Part shown: positions 1 to 8,771 of the stretch, piece after piece | How positions within the stretch are numbered: the first letter of the stretch is position 1 | How the letters are laid out: each line of letters opens with the position of its first letter | Virus record (IMG/VR): IMGVR_UViG_3300026382_000006 | Span: 62,001 to 126,000 of that record | Strand: one strand, 5' to 3' | Length of the DNA stretch: 64,000 nucleotides | Source of the DNA: a virus | Program-made: the position numbers and the translations under genes | The notes under the pieces: generated by a model | Seen by the model: only the letters and a program-made list of their open reading frames with translations | Told to the model about the DNA's origin: nothing | Databases searched by the model: none

Positions 1-14
1 TAAAAGGATAACAA

Positions 15-701
15 ATGGATAAGATTAAAAATAGCATTTATATAGATTTGGATAGTCTCTTAGATACACGGTTTTCTCTTCTAACAGAAATGAGTCCTAA
101 AATAGCAGGTGAAGTGTTATTAAATAAACAATATTTTAATAGATTAAGAGATAGTTTTCCTCCAATACCTGAAATAGTATTTAAAACATTCTATAAATAT
201 AGAGATAACAGTTTATTAAAGACCGCAATACGTACACATATTACTGATGTTTTATTTTCTGAAGTATGTTATGTAGAATTGAATCCACAAATTAAAGAGG
301 GTGTTAAAGTAGCTAATATAGTAATAAATACATATCCTTATAGACTAACAAAAAAAGAAATAGATGATATTAAAAAATCTATTAGATTCACTATGGGTAA
401 TATAGATTTCAATATCAAAGATACATACTTTAATCCTTATAATGTAAGTTTAACAGATTTTAAAGAATTCTACAGTATTATTATGTATGATGGATTAAAC
501 TGGTTAAAATATAGAATTGCTACTAATGAGTTTTTTAATTTTAACATGCCAAGCACTAGACTATATATACCTGCATTTTTGGAGAAAATAGAAAAAAATA
601 AAAATATTGAAGACATATTTAAAGATATGAAAAGATCTATGGAATACTTCATAGATTTACAATTTACACCTGTAAAAATGTTTAGTTTAAAACATGAATA
701 A
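15..701 (+). CDS. Hypothetical protein, 228 aa
   Basis: Open frame of 228 codons with an AAAGGA ribosome binding site just before the ATG. I do not recognise the family. The protein is rich in Lys, Ile, Asn, Phe and Tyr, has no signal peptide or clear membrane segment, and no motif I can name. It converges on the RNA polymerase beta-N gene, and a perfect inverted repeat separates the two. Because it is one of few plus-strand genes in the first 7 kb, it probably belongs to a transcription unit starting outside the window. The coding call is firm; the function is unknown. Confidence 0.75.
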   Translation: MDKIKNSIYIDLDSLLDTRFSLLTEMSPKIAGEVLLNKQYFNRLRDSFPPIPEIVFKTFYKYRDNSLLKTAIRTHITDVLFSEVCYVELNPQIKEGVKVANIVINTYPYRLTKKEIDDIKKSIRFTMGNIDFNIKDTYFNPYNVSLTDFKEFYSIIMYDGLNWLKYRIATNEFFNFNMPSTRLYIPAFLEKIEKNKNIEDIFKDMKRSMEYFIDLQFTPVKMFSLKHE

Positions 702-728
702 TAGGTAGAGGAATTTTCCTCTACCTAT
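701..728. terminator. Inverted repeat between convergent genes
   Basis: Perfect 13-bp arms around a TT centre sit exactly between the stop codons of two convergent genes. The arm contains AGAGGAA/TTCCTCT. There is no long U-tract, so it may end transcription in both directions by a phage-specific mechanism or protect 3' ends. Confidence 0.6.
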
Positions 729-2407
729 ATGTTAATTTCTTCGATACGTTCTTTCTCTAGTATTTCATCGTTTTCAAATTTACCTTCCAGTAAGTGCTCC
801 ATTTTGTTTAACCTACGTTTCATATCGTCATCCATTTTTATTTTACCGGTATTTATATCTACCTCTAAAAATGGATTAATTCTGAATCTAGGCGATGGTG
901 ACTTTTTAACAATATACAGGATGTTACCTAGATATAGATCTTCAGCATGTAAGTTCCTAGCAAAGTGAGGGAAACTAGCTTTCTTATCTCTTTTCACACC
1001 AGAACCACGATTTTGATCTTCTAGGATAGCAGTAATTTTAGGATAATAGTTATCTCCAGAATAATCAATAGGCATTAATGCCAAGTTAGTAGCTCCTTTG
1101 ATTAAACTAAATATTTTCCTACTAGTCAAATGTTTGTTAAACAAGTTCTCAATATCTCTTAAACTTAATTTATCACCCTTTTTGGTATATTCCTTATTTA
1201 TTCCATAAAAGATTTTATTTATACCTGCAATGATTTCAAACATTAGATAATATATCACATCTATATATCTAAATTCTAAATTAGAGCTCCTCCTTTCTGA
1301 ATTAATTACTAGTTCGTTATAATTCTTAATAATATAAGCTACCAAGTCATAAAAGTCTTCTATTACAATTCCGGATTCTTTTAGTTTAGCATCAATAATA
1401 GGATCTATATAAGTATTAATTACACTTATATATTCCTGCATAGCATTTAATATTTTATCTTGGGTATACTTGTTTCTAAATATTACTTTACCCAGTAATA
1501 CTCTCCAAAATGTATTTTCATCCATTCTAGACTTACCTGTTAATATATCTGGTAAATGTCTAGAAAATACATTTATTAAATCAAAGCTATAAATTAATCC
1601 ACCTATTACTGATTCCATAAATGGATTTACTTTATCTTTTTCTACTAAAATTTTGATACCATGTGGTCTATAATTTGGATCGTGTAGAATTCTAGGTTTT
1701 ACACCAGTAGACTCAAACACTGTATATTTTTCTCTTTCTTTATCAGTGACCATGTCGTCTGGTCCTTTTATAATTGGTTTAGTATTAAAATACTTTTCAA
1801 ACACACCATAAAAACCGTTTCTAACAAATAGATATAACGCCATAGGTACCTTATCGTTTACTCCTTGTGTGAATTTATAAGCTCTACTATGAATTACTGG
1901 CACAGGTGTTTTTACTCCGTCTATTAAAATATTTCTTTCCATTCTTTTAAATATTAATTTATCTTTCAATAGCCTTACAAAGACTTCTTTATTTGTAGGA
2001 TATACGACATATTCTGTTAGCACAGGGACTACTGAATATATAGCATCAGATAGATACATTATGCTACCTTTTTCTACATATGGTAGTAGTAATACTCTTT
2101 TTAATTCTTGTCCATTGAATTCAAAACTGAATTCAATTTTATACAGTGTGTTTTTAGCTACGTCAATACTATTTTTACTACTACTAGATTTGAATTGGTC
2201 ATGAAAGTCCTCTTCTGGAGATAGGTATCTCCATCCATTGTAACTGAATGGTATTTCTGGTATTAGGTTAGCTACACCAGTCCTAATAATACTATCTAAA
2301 TATTCAGGTACTTTATCTAAATAAAGTTTACCCATACCGCTTACGACTTGGGGATTAAATTTTGATTTACTCTCAGTGTGTTTGAATACGCGTTTATTTA
2401 AATTCAT
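725..2407 (-). CDS. RNA polymerase beta subunit, N-terminal part (phiKZ-type split subunit)
   Basis: Probably the N-terminal half of a beta subunit of a phage multisubunit RNA polymerase. In phiKZ relatives both polymerases have beta and beta-prime each broken into two proteins. Residues about 105-175 resemble the beta lobe/fork region. Near residues 485-525, RNLHAEDLYLGN followed by RFRINPFLEVD matches the conserved beta pattern that runs from the R-x-x-H-P...G-x-x-C segment to the GF-x-x-TPY segment, with most catalytic-site signatures eroded. It ends where beta-N proteins are expected to end; the complementary C-terminal part is at 23100-25358. Whether it belongs to the virion or non-virion polymerase cannot be settled here, but its virion-gene neighbours favour the virion enzyme. 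The stop is TAG. Confidence 0.65.
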   Translation of the reverse strand: MNLNKRVFKHTESKSKFNPQVVSGMGKLYLDKVPEYLDSIIRTGVANLIPEIPFSYNGWRYLSPEEDFHDQFKSSSSKNSIDVAKNTLYKIEFSFEFNGQELKRVLLLPYVEKGSIMYLSDAIYSVVPVLTEYVVYPTNKEVFVRLLKDKLIFKRMERNILIDGVKTPVPVIHSRAYKFTQGVNDKVPMALYLFVRNGFYGVFEKYFNTKPIIKGPDDMVTDKEREKYTVFESTGVKPRILHDPNYRPHGIKILVEKDKVNPFMESVIGGLIYSFDLINVFSRHLPDILTGKSRMDENTFWRVLLGKVIFRNKYTQDKILNAMQEYISVINTYIDPIIDAKLKESGIVIEDFYDLVAYIIKNYNELVINSERRSSNLEFRYIDVIYYLMFEIIAGINKIFYGINKEYTKKGDKLSLRDIENLFNKHLTSRKIFSLIKGATNLALMPIDYSGDNYYPKITAILEDQNRGSGVKRDKKASFPHFARNLHAEDLYLGNILYIVKKSPSPRFRINPFLEVDINTGKIKMDDDMKRRLNKMEHLLEGKFENDEILEKERIEEINI

Positions 2408-2427
2408 TTTTACTCCTTTTATGGTCT

Positions 2428-2435
2428 ACAATATA
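2428..2435 (-). promoter_or_regulatory. Weak TATATTGT promoter-like box
   Basis: The minus strand reads TATATTGT 28 bases upstream of the RNAP beta-N start. It is one base away from the TATATTAY box found upstream of other minus-strand genes in this window, so it is a low-confidence member of that set. Confidence 0.3.
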
Positions 2436-2453
2436 TAATGAATTTTACAAAAA

Positions 2454-3530
2454 TTATAGTATACCTTTTAGTAGCTTAAGAGATTCTGTAAAGTCTTTTA
2501 AGCTACTACGTTCTAACGCATTTATTGCTGTTTCATTTTTTACTAATTGTTCCATTAACTTATATAATTGTAAATTCTCTTTTATCAAATACTCTCTTAA
2601 TTCTCTAACATGTTTAATTCTTTCAGCTACTACTTCAGTAGAGAGCTTTACTCTATCTACTACTTGACTAATCAAATCGTCATTATTCACATCACTTTTA
2701 TTTTCGTATAACTCTTTAAATGGATCATCTGTATTGAGAATTAAACGTTCTCTTATTTTGTATCCATCTCTATAATATGCTACACGTACTTGAGGATGTT
2801 TAACATCTGAAACATTAGGACGAATTTCCATCACGTCTCCTAATATTTTCAGATATCTCCTATCCTCACTTGCTCTACTATTAAATTCTATCTCCAAAAG
2901 TAGTTTATTTCCAGTATCTACTTCCACTACTGTATCGAATAATTTAGTAGATTGATTAGATATTAACTCGAAATTTTCTACGCTATCGCTAAATATCATG
3001 TTTGTTTCTGTATATTCCACTAATGTAGTAGATGTTAATAATTCCAATGGTATAAAATCGATTAATCTAATACTAATTTCATAACTTTGTTCGTTAAAAT
3101 TCTTTAGTATATTTTCTAATTCTTCAATTACGTACTTCTTTACTTCAGGTCTCAGTAATTTACTTACATTCTTGTGGTAATCCAAAATCTTTAAAATTAA
3201 CTGTATAGATTTTTCATAAATGGTATAGTATCTGATTACAAATATTCCTTCATTACTCATATCTTTTTTCTTGGGTATAAGATTGTTTAAATCATAATTA
3301 TATTCTACTGGTAAAAGCATACCATCTCTAAGAAAATAAAATCTTCTATCGTCTACATTTGTATATACATACATTCGATGGTGTGGTTTACCATAATTTA
3401 TGCCGAATCTTTCCATCTTCGTTACTAATGGATTTACATCAGTATGTAGTGGAATTGTTGGTTTTGGAAAGATTCTTTGTTCTACTTCAGTATTAAATGT
3501 TTCTGATATTATCTTATCATCTACCACCAT
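2454..3530 (-). CDS. Hypothetical protein, probable virion protein
   Basis: A 358-residue protein when started at the ATG at 3530, which is preceded by AAAGGAGATGAC. The frame extends seven codons further up, but that stretch is the ribosome binding site itself. I do not recognise the family. The sequence is acidic and Glu/Asp/Arg-rich with helical C-terminal segments and no membrane span. It lies between RNAP beta-N and the capsid locus on the same strand, which suggests a virion or polymerase-associated role; that is inference from position only. Confidence 0.7.
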   Translation of the reverse strand: MVVDDKIISETFNTEVEQRIFPKPTIPLHTDVNPLVTKMERFGINYGKPHHRMYVYTNVDDRRFYFLRDGMLLPVEYNYDLNNLIPKKKDMSNEGIFVIRYYTIYEKSIQLILKILDYHKNVSKLLRPEVKKYVIEELENILKNFNEQSYEISIRLIDFIPLELLTSTTLVEYTETNMIFSDSVENFELISNQSTKLFDTVVEVDTGNKLLLEIEFNSRASEDRRYLKILGDVMEIRPNVSDVKHPQVRVAYYRDGYKIRERLILNTDDPFKELYENKSDVNNDDLISQVVDRVKLSTEVVAERIKHVRELREYLIKENLQLYKLMEQLVKNETAINALERSSLKDFTESLKLLKGIL

Positions 3531-3558
3531 GTCATCTCCTTTCATCTTCACTAACTAA

Positions 3559-3566
3559 ATAATATA
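3559..3566 (-). promoter_or_regulatory. TATATTAT promoter-like box
   Basis: The minus strand reads TATATTAT, ending 29 bases before the start at 3530 (36 bases from box start to start codon). It resembles the TATATTAC core I recall for phiKZ early promoters. AT-rich background makes single occurrences weak evidence. Confidence 0.4.
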
Positions 3567-3597
3567 TTATTATAAAAAATTAGAAAAAAAATAAAAT

Positions 3598-3624
3598 ACA
3601 TACTAGGGTTTATCCCTAGTATGT
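3598..3624 (-). terminator. Hairpin downstream of the 3626 gene
   Basis: Eleven-bp arms (ACATACTAGGG and its complement) flank a 5-base loop, directly after the stop of the minus-strand gene at 3626-4324. Likely a terminator or 3'-end stabiliser. Confidence 0.6.
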
Positions 3625-3625
3625 A

Positions 3626-4324
3626 TTAACTATTTGTTGTATAGAATCTAGTAATGTTTTCTCTGGCTGCTTCTGGTAAATCAGATAGCGCACTTTCTAA
3701 ACTAATTGTTTTACCAATTTGTTTTCTATTACCTGGATTAGCTAATGTAGTAATTAATTCTACCAATTTTTCATATTGAGATTTAGATTTTAATCCCCAT
3801 CTCCATTCAAAATCGTATCTACTTAGATTAATAGGACTAAACACACCTTTTCTACCTAAAAGGAATGCTTTATTCAATACTTTAAATTGTAATTGGAATT
3901 TATTATAGTCTGGATTCTTAGCTATACTGATAATTAAATTATACATTTCATAGTTTTTAGCTGCACCATCTTTCGGATTTAATACTTTGCTTGTACCCAT
4001 CGCGTCTATATACGCTTTTAATCTACCAGCTATTAATTTAGTTAGCGGTGATTTTCTAAGTTTATCTAGTAAATCATCTAGACTTTTACTCTCTGTTAGA
4101 ACGGCTTCTACATATTGAGGATTATTTGTATCCAAAGATTCGATATCTATTTTTTTATTTTTTGGTTTATTTTGTTTAGGTTGCTCTTTTTTAGTTTCCT
4201 CTTCTACAGGTGCAGGTTGTTCTTCTTTAGGTTGTTCAACTGTTTCTTCTGCTTTTACCTCTTCTTGTTTAATTTCCTGTTCTTCTACTTTAGTTTTTCT
4301 AGTTCTAGTTGTTCTTCTACCCAT
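3626..4324 (-). CDS. Capsid-adjacent protein with charged low-complexity N-terminus
   Basis: 232 residues. The first 10-12 residues are very basic (GRRTTRTRKTK); residues about 13-60 are a Glu/Lys/Gln/Pro low-complexity tract, followed by a compact helical domain from about residue 60 to the end. I do not recognise a named family. It lies directly downstream of the major capsid gene on the same strand, behind the capsid gene's own hairpin. Disordered charged tracts beside capsid genes occur in scaffold, core and minor capsid proteins, so an assembly role is plausible but not shown. Confidence 0.7.
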   Translation of the reverse strand: MGRRTTRTRKTKVEEQEIKQEEVKAEETVEQPKEEQPAPVEEETKKEQPKQNKPKNKKIDIESLDTNNPQYVEAVLTESKSLDDLLDKLRKSPLTKLIAGRLKAYIDAMGTSKVLNPKDGAAKNYEMYNLIISIAKNPDYNKFQLQFKVLNKAFLLGRKGVFSPINLSRYDFEWRWGLKSKSQYEKLVELITTLANPGNRKQIGKTISLESALSDLPEAARENITRFYTTNS

Positions 4325-4379
4325 TATATCTCCTTATATTATTGTAATGTTTCAAAGTATTCTAAGGAAAAAATATTTT

Positions 4380-4405
4380 ACTTAGAGTCCATTTGGACTC
4401 TAAGT
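4380..4405 (-). terminator. Hairpin downstream of capsid gene
   Basis: Perfect 11-bp arms (ACTTAGAGTCC and complement) around an ATTT loop, immediately after the capsid gene stop on the minus strand. Confidence 0.65.
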
Positions 4406-4409
4406 AGTA

Positions 4410-6536
4410 TTAAACTGTTTTTGTATTTACTGCTAGTTTACCCAATACAGACTCAACATTAGTAACGTTAAATACTCCTACGATTGGTAGGTTAGCTACA
4501 TGTCTAAATCTTGGCATTGTAGTAAGTTCGCTTCTAGTTGATCCATTAACTGTTTTAAGTACGTTAATTACAATTTCAGGAGACCAGAAACACTGACCAA
4601 AGTTTAGTGCATTAGGTTCTTTATTTCTGTTACCATCGAATACACCAAATGAGAATACGATTTTACCTCTCATCATTGGGTTTACAGATGTTCTAATTTC
4701 ATAATTAAACTGTGCATCATTTTCGATACCACCGTTTCCTAGTAGGAATGCACCTATAATAGGATCAGTACCAATGATGATTGTTGGTTTTAAATCAGGT
4801 CTTAATGTACTTAGAGCTATTCCGTAATTTGATTCTAGATAAGCTCTGATTGCTGCATTTTTAATTTTTAATGTTAACGCTTTTCTTACATCTTCTTCTC
4901 TAGTATTACTGTTTAGAGAATCTACTAGTTTAGTAAGGTCTAGTGTTTCTTCTACAAAGAATTTGTTTACTAGTTTAGTACTTAGACCAGTCATTTGTGG
5001 ATCAATTCTGTCTGTTGATCTTAGATAATCGATTACTCCTGTTAATACTTTAAATCCAGCCATATTCATTTTAGCTCTACCAGCATTGATTTGTGAATTC
5101 AAATATTGTAGGTCACCGTCGTCACCATTAATAACTACTGGTGTTTGAATAGTAATACCAGTTCTATAAGGTACTGTGAATACTTCTGTATATCTGTCAG
5201 AAGTTACAATCAATCCTCTCATTCTAGCGTTTGTATTCGTTAAATATGCTTCTACATCATAACCAAGTGGTTTAATTGTATCAAACACTGCTTTAACATC
5301 GCTATAAACATCAGATGTTTTAGGAAGTTCTCTTCCAGCTGCATCATATACACTAACAAGTTCTAATTTGTTTACATATACAGCTACGTCACCGTATTGA
5401 GTATTACCCGCACCATTCAATACTAGTCTAAGTTTAGCTGTATAACCTTCTGGTAGATTACCTAATACCACACTATCTGCACCTTGAGCTGTTTTAGTTT
5501 CTCCAAATACCATAGCAAGACTATCAGTGTCTAGTCCAAGAATAATGTCTTTGTTATGGTCTCTAGTACTATATGTGAAGTGAGCTGGTAATTGTGATAA
5601 ATCAAATCTGAATTGCTCAGTTACTTCATTACCTTCACTATCTTTACCTGTTAGACTAGCGTATAGTCCAAGAATTCTAACATTTGCATCCAATGCATCA
5701 GTTTCATCCATTACACCTCTAGCTAACATGCTATCAGTTTGTGAAATTGACAATAGGTTTACTTCTTCATTTACTTTAAGAGGTGCTGTTGTTACGGTCT
5801 CACCATTGTAATTTACTGTTTCAGAAAGTGTATCTACAAATTTAGTTTTATTTTGGTCTCTTAGTACTGGTACTAATCTGTTTTTATCTACGTCAATTTT
5901 ATCTGGATCATTTACGATTTTAACTAATGGTGTTTTATCGAATTTAGGTTTATTTACATTACCATCAACTGTTCTAGTAACTTCTCTCATTACGCTATCG
6001 ATTACCATTGATACAGTAGCACCACTTGATTTTGGATCGATAGGTATAATTGGGAAGAATAGTTCTACTACATCATCTTGTTGCATCACCATAGCATTGT
6101 ATAATACTGAGAAATGAATACTAGGTGTTACGTTTTGACCATCAAATGCTTCATACCCAACACCAATTGCATCATCTGCATCAAAGATTGTAGAATCAAT
6201 AGTAACTGCTTCACTACCTGCTGTAATTTCAGGATTTCTTCTATTTTTAGAAAGATTTTTAATTACTGTAACAGGATCAGTTGCTAGTACTGCTACCTTT
6301 TTAACTGCATCTAATACGTGATCTTTAATATCTACACCGTCTTCCATCTTAGCAGATTCAAAAGCTGCTACTACTGCATTTTCAATACTAGCTGCTGCGT
6401 CTCTAGCTGCTTGTTTTGTGAATTCATCTGCTGATTCAAATCCTACTACAGTCATTGCTGCAGATTGTTTTTTATCAGCACCGTTTACGCTTAGTTCTGT
6501 TTTAATCTTTTCGAATAAGTTTTGTACAAGACTCAT
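4410..6536 (-). CDS. Major capsid protein, phiKZ-type
   Basis: 708 residues, close to the roughly 750 of phiKZ-type capsid proteins. An N-terminal propeptide of helical, Ala/Lys/Glu-rich sequence is followed at residues 127-129 by GYE in the context IGVGYEAF, where I infer cleavage, leaving a mature protein from about Ala130. A second motif, VVGFES, lies at residues 31-35. The mature part has long beta-rich stretches and an MMRGKIVFSFGVFDG segment near the C-terminus, consistent with a HK97-fold shell protein with insertions. Codon use is richer in Ala, Gly and Val than its neighbours, as expected for the most abundant protein. The gene has a strong AAGGAGAAACA ribosome binding site. The identification rests on overall resemblance and context. 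Confidence 0.8.
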   Translation of the reverse strand: MSLVQNLFEKIKTELSVNGADKKQSAAMTVVGFESADEFTKQAARDAAASIENAVVAAFESAKMEDGVDIKDHVLDAVKKVAVLATDPVTVIKNLSKNRRNPEITAGSEAVTIDSTIFDADDAIGVGYEAFDGQNVTPSIHFSVLYNAMVMQQDDVVELFFPIIPIDPKSSGATVSMVIDSVMREVTRTVDGNVNKPKFDKTPLVKIVNDPDKIDVDKNRLVPVLRDQNKTKFVDTLSETVNYNGETVTTAPLKVNEEVNLLSISQTDSMLARGVMDETDALDANVRILGLYASLTGKDSEGNEVTEQFRFDLSQLPAHFTYSTRDHNKDIILGLDTDSLAMVFGETKTAQGADSVVLGNLPEGYTAKLRLVLNGAGNTQYGDVAVYVNKLELVSVYDAAGRELPKTSDVYSDVKAVFDTIKPLGYDVEAYLTNTNARMRGLIVTSDRYTEVFTVPYRTGITIQTPVVINGDDGDLQYLNSQINAGRAKMNMAGFKVLTGVIDYLRSTDRIDPQMTGLSTKLVNKFFVEETLDLTKLVDSLNSNTREEDVRKALTLKIKNAAIRAYLESNYGIALSTLRPDLKPTIIIGTDPIIGAFLLGNGGIENDAQFNYEIRTSVNPMMRGKIVFSFGVFDGNRNKEPNALNFGQCFWSPEIVINVLKTVNGSTRSELTTMPRFRHVANLPIVGVFNVTNVESVLGKLAVNTKTV

Positions 6537-6574
6537 TGTTTCTCCTTCAATTCTAAATTTATATCATATCATTT

Positions 6575-6598
6575 ACAGTATATATAATTCTATACTGT
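6575..6598 (-). terminator. Weak hairpin after the 6598 gene
   Basis: ACAGTATA and TATACTGT arms with an 8-base loop lie immediately after the minus-strand stop at 6598. AT-rich, so only a modest candidate. Confidence 0.4.
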
Positions 6599-7152
6599 TA
6601 TTCTTTAAACATTAAACGTTTAATGTTTCTCATTAATAGTAGCTTATATGCTACATTTTCATCATTTTTCTTAATTAACTCGTTACTCACATCCAGTATG
6701 AACATCTCAAATAGTTTTTCATTAGTTAGTAAATTTTCTATAACATTAGTATTTTTAATTACGATAAACATGTAACCATCTTTTTCTACTATTTCAAACT
6801 TTACAGTATTATTCATACCATCAGTAGTTTTTTCATCTATTTTTATATCATCAATAGTAATTAAACCATCTAGTAATGTATAATAGCCAGATAAATTAGC
6901 TATTACTAGATTTCTTAATCCCGAATTGAATATTTTTCTATTTAACAATAGGAACATACCTAAATTGTAACGGTCTACAGATTCTTTAACCATCGTAAGA
7001 TGGTATTCTCTTTCTTCTACGTTTTTTCTTAACTCAGATTCATAATAACCTTTTAAGTGTTTTATAAAACTCTCATTATTTAAAAGATCTTCTGTCACTA
7101 CTCCAATAGGAACACTTTTCTTATTAATACCGTTAAACTTACTCTTATACAT
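6598..7152 (-). CDS. Hypothetical protein, 184 aa
   Basis: 184 residues, mixed alpha/beta composition, no membrane segment, no recognised motif. It is preceded by AAAGGAATGAAAA. It sits just upstream of the major capsid gene on the same strand and diverges from the helicase gene at 7223. A structural or assembly role is possible by position, but nothing in the sequence shows it. Confidence 0.7.
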   Translation of the reverse strand: MYKSKFNGINKKSVPIGVVTEDLLNNESFIKHLKGYYESELRKNVEEREYHLTMVKESVDRYNLGMFLLLNRKIFNSGLRNLVIANLSGYYTLLDGLITIDDIKIDEKTTDGMNNTVKFEIVEKDGYMFIVIKNTNVIENLLTNEKLFEMFILDVSNELIKKNDENVAYKLLLMRNIKRLMFKE

Positions 7153-7183
7153 TTTTCATTCCTTTTTTATCAAGATTGGATAC

Positions 7184-7197
7184 CTTGAAATTTCAAG
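7184..7197. promoter_or_regulatory. 14-bp palindrome in divergent promoter region
   Basis: CTTGAAATTTCAAG is a perfect palindrome in the 70-base gap between the divergent 6598-7152 gene and the helicase gene. It could be a dimeric regulator site; no regulator is identified. Confidence 0.3.
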
Positions 7198-7222
7198 AAA
7201 AAACAAATGAAAGGAATCCTTA

Positions 7223-8713
7223 ATGAATGCAATAGAAGCTCTAGTTAAAACGATACTATTATTAGCATCAGAATATAAGCATGGTGCTATAGAATCTATA
7301 GAATTAGCTATAATTATCAGGGATCATGTTTTAAAACAAAAAGATAAACATTTTAATGGTGAAGCGGAATTACTTAATAGTCTTTTAAATGTTTTAAACG
7401 ATATTATAGAAAATGGTATAAATGATATAAACTCACTAGCTAGTAGTTTAGGTAGTATTTTAATAGATAGACCTGCTTTATCAACTTTAGTTTTAAAAGA
7501 TTTAACAGAAGAAGTAGATGCAAAAGCTATTTATAATAGAAAAAAAGAAATAGGTAATTTTATAAACTTTTTAAAATTAAAAAATATTATTTCAGTAGCT
7601 GAAAAAAGATTAAATAGAAAGAATGTGAATATTTATAAACTAGCTAATGAAGTAATAAATGAATTACAAGATGTGATTGAATTTGTAGATATAAAAGATG
7701 AGGCTATAATTAATGAAGTAGATTTTGATAGTGAAGATGATATAGTTAAAGCAGTAGAATCCAGTAGCAATCTGTTAAATACTAGTACAGTATTAAAAAC
7801 TGGTTGGAAATGCATTAATGAGATGTTACAAGGAGGTTTACGTAGAGGCGAGTTTGTTATGATTTCAGCTTTACCTCATAACTATAAATCAGGATTTGTA
7901 AAATCTTTATTTTTACAATTAGCCAGATTAAACGATCCTGTTATGAATGATAAAAATAAAAAACCATTGATGCTGTTTTTTAGTTTTGAAGAAGAATTAT
8001 CCGTGGTAATGTTATTTTTTTATGCATATTTAAAATATTTAAACGAAGGTATAGCAATTAATCCGGAAAAAGCTAATATAGATAAACAAGAAATGGTGGA
8101 CTATTTAAGGAAATATCTAAAAGAGGATATTAAGTATAATATTAAAGTAATCAGAATGGATCCGTCACAGACTACTTATAAAAAAATTGTAAAAATTATT
8201 GATGAATATGGTAAAAAAGGATTTGAAATACATGCAGTATTTGCAGATTACTTAAGTCAAATTTCTACGGAAGGATGTACGAAAAACGGTCCAGCAGGTG
8301 TGGAATATAAAGACTTATATAAAAGAATGAGAAACGAAATGAGTAGAAGAAATATTCTATTTGTGACACCACATCAGTTGTCTACTGAAGCCAAGAGATT
8401 AATTAGAAATGGTATACCTGCTATTGAATTTGTAAAACATTTACCTGGTAAGGGTTATTACGCGCATAGCGGACAATTAGATCAAGAGGTAGATTTAGAA
8501 ATTTTTTTAGCTAAAGCTTATAAGAATAGAAAACCTTATTTAACAGTACAAAGAGGTAAACATAGAATACCTACTGTAATAGATGAAGAGAAACTATATA
8601 CGATGTTAGAATTTCCTAAAGGAGCACCTATTCCTGAAGATAGAAAAGATGAAGATGGTAATTGTATTACAAATTGTGTAAATGAAAACGTAGATGAAGA
8701 TTTTGGATTTTAA
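7223..8713 (+). CDS. DnaB-like replicative DNA helicase (SF4)
   Basis: 496 residues. Residues 1-185 are a helical N-terminal domain; residues about 190-460 are a RecA-like SF4 helicase core. The Walker A position is ALPHNYKS at 216-223, keeping the Lys-Ser pair but lacking the usual glycines. LFFSFEEE follows strand 2 (about 251-258). The Walker B-like VFADYLSQIS lies at about 339-348, then VTPHQLSTEAKRL (DnaB motif H4) and a GQLDQEVDLEIFL segment. It would be a hexameric ring unwinding DNA ahead of the phage polymerase. The C-terminus is acidic and ends DEDFGF. It is a lone plus-strand gene between minus-strand blocks, with ribosome binding site AAAGGAATCCTTA. Confidence 0.85.
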   Translation: MNAIEALVKTILLLASEYKHGAIESIELAIIIRDHVLKQKDKHFNGEAELLNSLLNVLNDIIENGINDINSLASSLGSILIDRPALSTLVLKDLTEEVDAKAIYNRKKEIGNFINFLKLKNIISVAEKRLNRKNVNIYKLANEVINELQDVIEFVDIKDEAIINEVDFDSEDDIVKAVESSSNLLNTSTVLKTGWKCINEMLQGGLRRGEFVMISALPHNYKSGFVKSLFLQLARLNDPVMNDKNKKPLMLFFSFEEELSVVMLFFYAYLKYLNEGIAINPEKANIDKQEMVDYLRKYLKEDIKYNIKVIRMDPSQTTYKKIVKIIDEYGKKGFEIHAVFADYLSQISTEGCTKNGPAGVEYKDLYKRMRNEMSRRNILFVTPHQLSTEAKRLIRNGIPAIEFVKHLPGKGYYAHSGQLDQEVDLEIFLAKAYKNRKPYLTVQRGKHRIPTVIDEEKLYTMLEFPKGAPIPEDRKDEDGNCITNCVNENVDEDFGF

Positions 8714-8744
8714 AAAAAAATAAATATGCAAATCGTAAAAGAAG

Positions 8745-8771
8745 ATTCCGAGAATTAATTGTTCTCGGAAT
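8745..8771. terminator. Inverted repeat between convergent genes
   Basis: ATTCCGAGAA and its complement with a 7-base loop, placed between the helicase stop and the end of the convergent minus-strand gene. Confidence 0.6.
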
